Below the pieces are notes generated by a model. That model ran no database searches. It had not been told where the DNA came from and worked only from the letters and a program-made list of their open reading frames with translations. Positions 1 to 5,970 of a DNA stretch of 6,637 bases are shown here, one piece after another. The stretch's first letter is position 1; each line of letters starts with the position of its first letter. Both the position numbers and the translations under genes were made by a program. Source of the stretch: Acidimicrobiaceae bacterium (GTDB lineage: Bacteria; Actinomycetota; Acidimicrobiia; Acidimicrobiales; RAAP-2); NCBI GenBank assembly GCA_003133075.1, contig PKZN01000067.1:31991-38627 (forward strand), read 5' to 3'.

Positions 1-470
1 GCGACGAAGAGGGTATTGATCAGTCCCCAGCCACTCACCCACGGCGCGTGTCCCTCGAGTGTCCACCCACCCGAAACCGCCGTGGCGCGTAGGCGCGGCG
101 GACCTGGCAAGAGACCGCCCAGGGCGACACCCCCGCGCATGGCCCCGCGCACGACGTCGGGCAGGTACTCACGCAGGGCCGGCGGCGTCGTGGGACTGAG
201 GACCGCGCCGAGCAGTCGCAAATGTTGGATCCACACGAAGGTGGAGGCGAGACAGCCCGACGCGAGCGCTTCGACGACGTCGCAAAGTTGGGTGACCTCG
301 AAGCCGAGTCCTCCGACGTCGGTGGGCGCGAACACGCCGTAGAGCCCGAGGTCGGCGAGTGCGTCGAAATGACTGGCCGGCACCGAGAGCGCCCCATCGA
401 CGGTGGCGGCGTCGTCGGCGAAGTAGTTAACGACGGGGCCGAGGGCTGCTTCGAACTCGGGCGGGAGCAC
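1..470 (-). CDS. Acyl-CoA dehydrogenase family protein, N-terminal part (runs off left edge)
   Basis: Reading the minus strand from a GTG at 470-468 gives 156 complete codons with no stop before the window ends, so the gene continues to the left. Residues about 32-60 (PASHFDALADLGLYGVF, then APTDVGGLGF) match the N-terminal helical domain of acyl-CoA dehydrogenases, flavoenzymes that oxidise acyl-CoA thioesters to enoyl-CoA. The start of the beta domain follows at about 115-156 (GWTLEGHAPWVSGWG). The usual TEP...GSD segment between these parts is not recognisable; the sequence there is GGLLPGPPRLRAT. The catalytic Glu lies in the unseen C-terminal half, so activity cannot be judged. GTG is chosen because it leaves the usual ~30 residues before the first conserved helix, has a weak AGG six bases upstream, and no other start codon lies between it and the preceding gene's stop 36 bp away. 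Co-transcription with the oxidoreductase upstream is likely. Family call firm; substrate unknown. Confidence 0.85.
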   Translation of the reverse strand, partial: MLPPEFEAALGPVVNYFADDAATVDGALSVPASHFDALADLGLYGVFAPTDVGGLGFEVTQLCDVVEALASGCLASTFVWIQHLRLLGAVLSPTTPPALREYLPDVVRGAMRGGVALGGLLPGPPRLRATAVSGGWTLEGHAPWVSGWGLINTLFV

Positions 471-506
471 GGGCTGCCTAGTCGCGGTGACGAAGGGCGA
501 CGAACG

Positions 507-1457
507 TCAAGGGATCAGGACGATTTTGCCGTGCGAGTGACCCTGGGCCAAATCGCGCAGCGCATCGCCCGCATCCGCCAGGGCGAAGGTGGCGTCAACG
601 AAGACCTTTAACGAGCCCTCTTCGACTCGACGAACGAGGTCGAGTCGCGCGGCGCTTCGAATCGCCACGCCGGGATCGGCGTTGGGCCCCATGCCGAGTG
701 CCTGCATACCGAGACGGGCGCCTTTGCCAGAACCAACGATGGTCGCGAGTCGAGAGTGGTCGGCCACGAGGGCCACCGAGACGTCCCCCGCCTCGTCGGT
801 CCCGATGAGGTCGATCGCCGCGTCGACACCGTCGGGCGCCAGTTCTCGTATTCGCTCGAGCAGCCCGCCGCCGTAGACGACGGGCTCCGCGCCCAGGCTC
901 CGCAACAGTTCGTGCTGTGTGGTGCTCGCCGTCGCGATCACCCGGGCGCCATCAGCGACGGCGATCTGTACGGCCATGAGCCCGACGCCACCGGAGGCCC
1001 CGTTGATGAGGACGGTGTTTCCCGCACGAACCGAGGCGGCTCGCAGTGCGTGTATCGCCGTCGTGCCGCACAACATCAAGCCACTCGCTTCTTCGAAGGA
1101 CATGTTCTGCGGCTTGGCGACGGCCAACTCGGCGTCCGTCACCACCGCGGTGGCGTACCCGCCCGGAGCGGGGTAGACGATCACTTCGTCGCCGACGTGT
1201 AAAGGCGCGCTCGGGCCCGTCACCTCACCCACGGTGGCGAGCACGACGCCCGCCACCTCGAGACCGAGTCGCATGGGGAGTTTCGAGGGATCGTCGCCGT
1301 AGTGACCGGAGAAGAATTTGTAGTCGATCGGATTCGTCGCCGCGGCGCGCACCTCAACCAGCACCTGTCCCGAGATGGGTTCGACGAGTTCGGTGTCGAT
1401 GAGGGAGACGACGTCCGGCCCTCCGTACTTCGTGGCCACGACGGCAGTGATCTTCAT
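507..1457 (-). CDS. NADP-dependent quinone oxidoreductase-like protein (zinc-independent MDR)
   Basis: A 316-residue medium-chain dehydrogenase/reductase of the quinone oxidoreductase type, expected to use NADPH to reduce quinones or activated alkenes/enones in the cytosol. An N-terminal GroES-like domain (about 1-115) carries the signature AAATNPIDYK at 38-47. The Rossmann domain has the nucleotide-binding loop INGASGGVG at 151-159, followed by AVQIA. The C-terminus shows the family ending GHSHGKIVLIP (306-316). The Cys/His zinc ligands of alcohol dehydrogenases and the structural four-Cys cluster are absent, which fits the zinc-free branch. Length is normal. The ATG at 1457-1455 is chosen because the protein then starts with the family-typical MKITAVVATKYGGPDVV; the frame stays open further upstream but overlaps the preceding gene and encodes low-complexity Arg/Gly/Pro sequence. 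No Shine-Dalgarno motif precedes the ATG. It lies 50 bp after the cyclase gene and 36 bp before the acyl-CoA dehydrogenase, same strand. Substrate unknown. Confidence 0.93.
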   Translation of the reverse strand: MKITAVVATKYGGPDVVSLIDTELVEPISGQVLVEVRAAATNPIDYKFFSGHYGDDPSKLPMRLGLEVAGVVLATVGEVTGPSAPLHVGDEVIVYPAPGGYATAVVTDAELAVAKPQNMSFEEASGLMLCGTTAIHALRAASVRAGNTVLINGASGGVGLMAVQIAVADGARVIATASTTQHELLRSLGAEPVVYGGGLLERIRELAPDGVDAAIDLIGTDEAGDVSVALVADHSRLATIVGSGKGARLGMQALGMGPNADPGVAIRSAARLDLVRRVEEGSLKVFVDATFALADAGDALRDLAQGHSHGKIVLIP

Positions 1458-1458
1458 G

Positions 1459-1481
1459 GGCGCGACGTTACCGGTCGCGCC
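1459..1481. repeat. Perfect 8-bp inverted repeat abutting the MDR start codon
   Basis: Arms ggcgcgac (1459-1466) and gtcgcgcc (1474-1481) are exact reverse complements separated by 7 bases. The inner arm ends one base from the ATG of the oxidoreductase. As RNA it would form a strong G+C hairpin just before the start codon; as DNA it could be a dimeric-regulator operator. No T-run follows, so it is not a canonical intrinsic terminator. The sequence shows the symmetry only; function is inferred. Confidence 0.5.
1465..1470 (-). promoter_or_regulatory. Possible -10 element for leaderless transcription of the MDR gene
   Basis: On the minus strand TAACGT fits the actinobacterial TANNNT -10 pattern and ends 7 bases before the ATG at 1457. 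That is the spacing expected if transcription starts at the A of the start codon. The lack of a Shine-Dalgarno motif is consistent with a leaderless mRNA, common in Actinobacteria. No -35 match was recognised. The hexamer lies inside the inverted repeat, so a bound regulator would cover it. The match is short and could be chance. Confidence 0.25.
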
Positions 1482-1485
1482 GTAG

Positions 1486-1498
1486 GGGCGCAGCGCCC
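1486..1498. repeat. Short G+C palindrome in the cyclase-MDR gap
   Basis: Arms gggcgc (1486-1491) and gcgccc (1493-1498) flank a single base, giving a compact hairpin (five pairs around a 3-base loop). It begins 9 bases after the cyclase stop codon and is followed 4 bases later by the second inverted repeat. Position after a stop codon suits a non-canonical, T-tract-free terminator or an mRNA-end stabiliser. In G+C-rich DNA such short palindromes also arise by chance. Confidence 0.35.
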
Positions 1499-1507
1499 GA
1501 GCGTCGA

Positions 1508-4500
1508 CTAACTCTGCGTCGCCATGTCGGCCTCTAGGCGGGCCAGCAAGGGTTGAGCCTCGATGTTTACGAGGATGTCCTTCGCTTCCTTTCCGGCCAC
1601 GGCGGCCGGGTGGTCGGGACCAAGGAGGTGGACCAGCTCGACCTCCGTGATGGCGACGTCGAGGTTGCACTCGAGCGCGCGCCACGCCTCGATGGCTGCC
1701 GTGTAGAGGTCACCGGCCTCATCGACGCGCTCCTCGAGGACCGCGAGGGCGGCCCCGATCTCACCGCGCACCGCAGCCATCCATCGACCCCGGACACGTT
1801 GGGACGCCGCCTGAGCATTACGCAGTTCCGCCGCGTCGCGTAGCCAGATCGCGCACCGGGCCCACAGAGCGATCGCCACGGCGCTGTTGATACCCATCGG
1901 GTCCATCTCGACCGCCCTTCGCGCGGTCTCGAGGGCCTGCACGAACTCTCCCGCGGCGTAGGCGACCTGCGCACTGCCGTGCATCATCGTGGTCTCGTGG
2001 GCGACCATTGCGCCCGCGAACTCCGAGACGTGCTGGGCCAAGAGTTCGCGAGCTGCCTCGATGTCGCCGGAACCGGCCAGCAGCTGGGCGGTGAGGTTGT
2101 CCGTCCACACCCGACTCTCGGGGCGCACGAGGTGCGTCGCGAGCTCGGCGATGGAGGTTCGCGCCTGCGCCCACAGCCCGAGGCTGATCGAGGTCTCGGC
2201 GGCGTTGAGCAGATTCGTTTCCTCCAGGGCTCGAAGCCCCGCGCGCCGGGAGAGCTCGGCGGACTTGAGCGCGTTCCGGACCGTCTCGCGCGGATCGTCC
2301 GGCAACGCGAAGAGGCTCAGACCCAACGCGGCCATGGCCTGCTCGCGAAGCGAACCGATCTCCTCAGAGAGCGTCACCATCCCTCGAGCGAGAATGACGG
2401 CCTCGCGGTGACGACCCACATTGAACAGCGCCAACGATCGAGTCCCGAGGGCTCGAGCGAAGACGGCGTCGTCGTCGAGTTGCTCGGCGAGCCCGAGGGA
2501 CAACTCCGACCAATGAAGGACCTCATTGAAATCGCCACCGAAGGTGTGTCCATGAGCAATCGACTCCGCCAGATGCGCCCGAACGTTGAGGCTGCCCGTG
2601 TCGCCCTGCTCGTTGTACGCCCGGAGGCACATGGCTACGGCTTCTTCGCGACGGTCGTCGAAGGAGAGGGGGTCAGATAGTTTGGCCGTCGCGAGCCCGA
2701 CCGCCTCGTGATCGCCCACCAGTCGGTACTCTTCGATCGCAGCCTCGAATCGAGCGATTGACCCGGCGTAGTCGGCGCTCACCATCATCACCTCCGCCGC
2801 GAGTTCGAGCGCTTTGGCTCGACGCGCGCCCGACGGCGTCACCTCGATCGCCCGCTCGAAGAGTTCCTGGGCCTGTTCGGGAGAACCCAGCGACATCGCG
2901 CGCTCACCCGCGCGGATCAGCCACTCGCTTGCGCGCTCGGCGATCTCGTCACTCTCGGCGCCCTCGGGGGCGACCTGGTGCGCCGAGGCGTAGTGGGCGG
3001 CGACGATGACCGTGAGTTCCTCGTCGTTGAAGGACTCGTAGTAGCGCGCGGCGGCGAGGTGTTTGGCGCTGCGGTCGCGCCGCGAGAGCATGGCGACCGC
3101 GACTTCACGAATCACTCCTTGGACGAAGCCGTACTGGCCACGCTCGGGCGAGCGGGGGTCGGTGTCGTAGCGGAGGAACTCTTTGCGCACGAGGTCGCGG
3201 AGTTCGACGTCCAGGTGGGTGCGCTCCCCTCCGTGAATGGCTAGAAGCGACTCGGGTAGGAACGACGCCCCCAAGACGGCGGCGTCTTGCAGAAGTGCTC
3301 GCTGTTCGCCCACTAGGGCGTCCAAGCGTGACGCAACGAGGGCCTGAAGGGTCTCGGGGATCTCCAAGGAGACCAACTCACCTTGGAGTTGGTAGACACC
3401 GCCTTCTTCGACGAGCACACCACGGTCGACCAACATGCGAACGGTTTCGACGGCGTAGAGGGGCACGCCCTCGGCCCGTGCGAGCACACTTTCGGTGACC
3501 GCGTCACTGAGCCCGCTGACGAAGCCGCCTAAGAGCATACGCATGGAGACGTCGTCCAAGGGATCGAGATGCAACGAGGTGAAGCTGCGTTGTCCCGCGC
3601 CCCAGCCCGGGCGCTGATCACGCAACTCCGGTCGCGAGATACTGACCACCATGATCGGGTAGCTCCTCGACCACTCGAGGATCGACTCGACGAAGTCCAT
3701 CAACCCCGGGTCGGCCCACTGCAGGTCCTCAAAGACCATCACCGTGAGACCCCGAGCGCTGATGCGTTCGAAGAACGTCCGCCACGCGCTGAAGAGTTCC
3801 TCGCGGTCACCAATCGGCGCGTCACCTAGACCCAGCAGGTACGCGAGGCGCGGCTCAATCCAGAGGCGTTCCTGCTCGTCGGCCACAAAGTTGGCGACCG
3901 TCGTCGAGAGCTTCAACCGCGAAGAGTCGGCCTCCTCACCATCGGTGATGCCCGCGCGCATGCGGATCATCTCGCCGAGTGCCCCGAAGGTCACGCCCTC
4001 CCCGTAAGAGGCGGAGCGCCCTTGGTGCCAGTAGACCGTCTCCGCCAGCCCGTCAACGTACTTCAAGAACTCCCAGGCGAGTCGGCTCTTGCCGATACCC
4101 GGTACCCCGGTGATCGAGACGAGCCGCGCGCGCTGCTCGCGGGCCGTCGCGTGCAGGAGGTCCTTCACGAGGCGCAACTCGTCGTCGCGACCGACGAAGG
4201 GCGGCTCTAAGCGCTCGCTGCGACCGAGTCCCTTGCGCTTGCCCACCACGCGCAACGCTCGCCACGCTTTGACGATCTCCTCTTTGCCCTTCAAGGTCAA
4301 CTCACCCGCGTCCTCAAAGGCAATCGCGCCCGAGGTCGCTCGCCACGTCGCGTCATCCACCAACACCGTCCCGGGCGTGGCGGCACTCTGCACCCGCGAC
4401 GCGGAGTTCACGGTGTCACCGAGCACCATGCCTTCAGAGACCTTGCCGATAGTGACCGCGACTTCGCCGGTCACGACGCCGCCACGAGCTTGCAGTCCGT

Positions 4501-4993
4501 CGAGACCGGCCTCGCGACCAAGCGCGGGCACGAACGAGACGATATCCAAGGCGGCGCGCACCGCGCGCTCGGCGTCGTCTTCGTTGGCCGTGGGCGCACC
4601 CCACACCGCCATCACCGCGTCACCAATGAACTTTTCCACCGTCCCGCCGTAGTTGTCGACGATGCCCTGGGCCCGCACGAAGTAACGCGTCAGGAGTTCG
4701 CGGATCTCTTCGGGGTCGCGCTTTTCCGCGAGGGGCGTGAAGCCGACGAGGTCGATGAACATCACCGAGCACAGTCGTCGCTCGGCGATCGGTGCGGAAT
4801 CCGACCCCGCCGTGCCCCGGGTCGTCGGGGTCGACACGGCGGTCGTGGCTTCGGCCCCGCAGTCACCGCAAAAGCGTTTTCCGGGAATGAGTTCGGCGCC
4901 GCATTCGCCACAGGTCGCCGCGAGTGCCACGCCGCAGTTCGGACAGAACCGTTTCGCGTCGAGGATCTCCTCAGAGCAACTGGGACAGAGCAT
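1508..4993 (-). CDS. Zinc-ribbon / class III nucleotidyl cyclase / AAA (STAND) ATPase / TPR signalling protein
   Basis: A 1161-residue multidomain regulator. Two N-terminal zinc ribbons use C3, C6, C17, C20 and C28, C31, C42, C45. A Thr/Ser-rich linker leads to a class III adenylyl/guanylyl cyclase domain (about 72-250), which converts ATP or GTP to the cyclic nucleotide as a homodimer. Visible catalytic residues are the metal-binding D81 (FIDLVGFT) and D125 (EKFIGDAVMAVWG), the substrate-specifying K121, and the transition-state pair N196 and R200 (GDTVNSASR). The second specificity position, seven residues before the Asn, appears to be M189 instead of Asp or Thr. An AAA_16-type ATPase domain follows (about 265-470), with Walker A GVPGIGKS (296-303) and Walker B-like FEDLQWAD (421-428). 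The rest, about 680-1140, is TPR-like helical repeats. No LuxR-type helix-turn-helix and no membrane segment are seen; it should be cytosolic. The ATG at 4993-4991 is preferred over GTG 4999 and TTG 4996 because it sits 7 bases after GAGGGG. The activating ligand is unknown. Confidence 0.93.
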   Translation of the reverse strand: MLCPSCSEEILDAKRFCPNCGVALAATCGECGAELIPGKRFCGDCGAEATTAVSTPTTRGTAGSDSAPIAERRLCSVMFIDLVGFTPLAEKRDPEEIRELLTRYFVRAQGIVDNYGGTVEKFIGDAVMAVWGAPTANEDDAERAVRAALDIVSFVPALGREAGLDGLQARGGVVTGEVAVTIGKVSEGMVLGDTVNSASRVQSAATPGTVLVDDATWRATSGAIAFEDAGELTLKGKEEIVKAWRALRVVGKRKGLGRSERLEPPFVGRDDELRLVKDLLHATAREQRARLVSITGVPGIGKSRLAWEFLKYVDGLAETVYWHQGRSASYGEGVTFGALGEMIRMRAGITDGEEADSSRLKLSTTVANFVADEQERLWIEPRLAYLLGLGDAPIGDREELFSAWRTFFERISARGLTVMVFEDLQWADPGLMDFVESILEWSRSYPIMVVSISRPELRDQRPGWGAGQRSFTSLHLDPLDDVSMRMLLGGFVSGLSDAVTESVLARAEGVPLYAVETVRMLVDRGVLVEEGGVYQLQGELVSLEIPETLQALVASRLDALVGEQRALLQDAAVLGASFLPESLLAIHGGERTHLDVELRDLVRKEFLRYDTDPRSPERGQYGFVQGVIREVAVAMLSRRDRSAKHLAAARYYESFNDEELTVIVAAHYASAHQVAPEGAESDEIAERASEWLIRAGERAMSLGSPEQAQELFERAIEVTPSGARRAKALELAAEVMMVSADYAGSIARFEAAIEEYRLVGDHEAVGLATAKLSDPLSFDDRREEAVAMCLRAYNEQGDTGSLNVRAHLAESIAHGHTFGGDFNEVLHWSELSLGLAEQLDDDAVFARALGTRSLALFNVGRHREAVILARGMVTLSEEIGSLREQAMAALGLSLFALPDDPRETVRNALKSAELSRRAGLRALEETNLLNAAETSISLGLWAQARTSIAELATHLVRPESRVWTDNLTAQLLAGSGDIEAARELLAQHVSEFAGAMVAHETTMMHGSAQVAYAAGEFVQALETARRAVEMDPMGINSAVAIALWARCAIWLRDAAELRNAQAASQRVRGRWMAAVRGEIGAALAVLEERVDEAGDLYTAAIEAWRALECNLDVAITEVELVHLLGPDHPAAVAGKEAKDILVNIEAQPLLARLEADMATQS

Positions 4994-5000
4994 CAACACT

Positions 5001-5006
5001 CCCCTC
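5001..5006 (-). promoter_or_regulatory. Ribosome binding site that decides the cyclase gene start
   Basis: GAGGGG on the minus strand lies 7 bases upstream of the ATG at 4993-4991, an ideal distance. The in-frame GTG (4999-4997) and TTG (4996-4994) just upstream are only 1 and 4 bases from it, so ATG is the likely start. The purine run continues upstream as AAAGAGGGGA. Confidence 0.7.
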
Positions 5007-5039
5007 TTTATCGCAACCGATGCTACGCGCTGGCTCGAC

Positions 5040-5055
5040 GCTCGCTGGAGCGAAC
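5040..5055 (-). other. Small hairpin between SDR and cyclase genes
   Basis: On the minus strand GTTCGC and GCGAGC can pair around a 4-base loop (one G-U pair), 14 bases after the SDR stop codon. There is no T-tract after it. It could weakly terminate or stabilise the SDR message, but it is short. The rest of the 76-bp gap shows only the ribosome binding site and a TAGCAT (5025-5020) that fits TANNNT without a recognisable -35. Confidence 0.2.
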
Positions 5056-5069
5056 TTGCGAGGTGCTGA

Positions 5070-5816
5070 CTAGATCATTCCGCCGTCGGCGTAGATGACC
5101 TGGCCATTGATCCACCGCGCAGGTCCGGCAAGGAACGCCACGATGTCCGCGATGTCAGTGGGCGCACCGAGTCGCTCCAGCGCGGGCGCCGCCGCGAGTG
5201 CGTCGACGGCCGCTTGGGCACGACTCCCGAGGAACATTGGGGTCGCGGTCGGTCCCGGTGCGATGGCGTTGACGGTCACGTCGCGACCCTTCAGTTCCTT
5301 CGCCAGAATCATCGTCATCGCATCGACGGCTCCTTTGCTCGCCGAGTACGCCGAATAGCTCGGCACCGCTCGCTGGTTCACCGAGGTCGAGAAGTTGATG
5401 ATCGCTCCGCCGCGCCGCACTCGTCGAACCGCTTGTTGATCGACGACGAAGGTCCCGCGCACGTTCACCCGAATTGTACGGTCCAAGTCGTCGAGATTCA
5501 TCTCCGAGAGCGGCGCAAGGAACAAGACGCCCGCGGTGTGGACCACGACGTCGACGCCCCCATAAACGCGTTCGGCCTCGTCGAAGAGAGCGACCATGTC
5601 CTGGTGGTCGGCGACATCGCCCCCCACCGCCATCGCCGTGCCGCCCGCGGAGAGGATCGACGACACGACCTTTTCGGCCCGGTCGTGACTGCTCGAATAG
5701 TGAACGACCACGTTCATGCCTTCCGCACCGAGCCGCTCCGCGACGGCGCGCCCGATGCCACCCGACCCACCGGTCACGATGGCGACCCGTCGGCTCGTCA
5801 ACTCAGTGTCCGCCAT
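5070..5816 (-). CDS. Short-chain dehydrogenase/reductase (SDR), classical type
   Basis: A 248-residue cytosolic NAD(P)(H)-dependent oxidoreductase with the full set of classical SDR features. The cofactor loop TGGSGGIG is at 15-22, an HTAG at 93-96 stands where NNAG is usual, the tetrad Asn is N118 (RVNVRGTF), a Ser in FSTS (143-145) is catalytic, and YSASK (Y157, K161) supplies the active-site Tyr and Lys. NAIAPGPTATPMF (183-195) and the terminal INGQVIYADGGMI complete the fold. The Y40-S-S-S segment after strand 2 is more like NADP(H)-binding members. Best resemblance is to the 3-oxoacyl-ACP reductase / glucose 1-dehydrogenase-like group; the substrate cannot be told. The ATG at 5816-5814 is supported by AAAGGA six bases upstream. 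First of four same-strand genes; the cyclase gene follows after 76 bp. The NNAG-to-HTAG change is mild and does not suggest inactivation. Confidence 0.94.
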   Translation of the reverse strand: MADTELTSRRVAIVTGGSGGIGRAVAERLGAEGMNVVVHYSSSHDRAEKVVSSILSAGGTAMAVGGDVADHQDMVALFDEAERVYGGVDVVVHTAGVLFLAPLSEMNLDDLDRTIRVNVRGTFVVDQQAVRRVRRGGAIINFSTSVNQRAVPSYSAYSASKGAVDAMTMILAKELKGRDVTVNAIAPGPTATPMFLGSRAQAAVDALAAAPALERLGAPTDIADIVAFLAGPARWINGQVIYADGGMI

Positions 5817-5970
5817 GTCACATCCTTTGCTCGATTGTCCACGTCGCGAGCCCCCTTAGGAATGTATGGGTCATCTCGAACTTCGCTCCGACTCGCTCGG
5901 CGGCCACCCTGGTTCGGCCTTCATCCTTCCCCGAGGGTCGAACACTCACTTCACCGTGTGAGACTGCACC
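5817..5970. promoter_or_regulatory. Divergent intergenic region between SDR and DUF4232-like genes
   Basis: This 154-bp gap separates two divergently transcribed genes and must hold the promoter of at least the SDR-led gene set if that set starts here. On the minus strand TACATT (5866-5861) fits the TANNNT -10 pattern about 45 bases before the SDR start, but no -35 was found at a proper distance. On the plus strand I see no convincing -10 or Shine-Dalgarno motif before the ATG at 5971. No long inverted repeat was recognised. Confidence 0.35.
5823..5828 (-). promoter_or_regulatory. Ribosome binding site of the SDR gene
   Basis: AAAGGA on the minus strand, 6 bases before the ATG at 5816. It supports that start and suggests a conventional leadered message, unlike the oxidoreductase gene downstream. 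Confidence 0.7.

Noticed and set aside
35..397. A 120-codon minus-strand frame at the left end
   Set aside because: It is a Ser/Arg/Pro-rich shadow in another frame of the same strand as the acyl-CoA dehydrogenase.
222..611. A plus-strand frame of 129 codons at the left end
   Set aside because: It is antisense to the acyl-CoA dehydrogenase N-terminus and the MDR C-terminus, both of which match known families residue by residue.
1458..1685. A 76-residue N-terminal extension of the MDR protein
   Set aside because: The extension overlaps the cyclase coding end and reads as Arg/Gly/Pro-rich noise; the family N-terminus begins at the ATG at 1457.
1979..2680. A 233-codon plus-strand open frame inside the cyclase gene
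   Set aside because: It lies wholly antisense to the TPR-like region, has Arg/Glu/Gly-rich shadow composition, no ribosome site that stands out and no recognisable fold.
5007..5015. A CGATAA sequence before the cyclase gene resembling the -10 of a WhiG/FliA-type sigma promoter
   Set aside because: Only six of eight positions fit, there is no TAAA at the needed spacing, and it overlaps the ribosome binding site region, leaving no room for a leader.
5040..5055. A true intrinsic terminator after the SDR gene
   Set aside because: The hairpin is short and no T-tract follows on the minus strand; it is kept only as a low-confidence structural feature.
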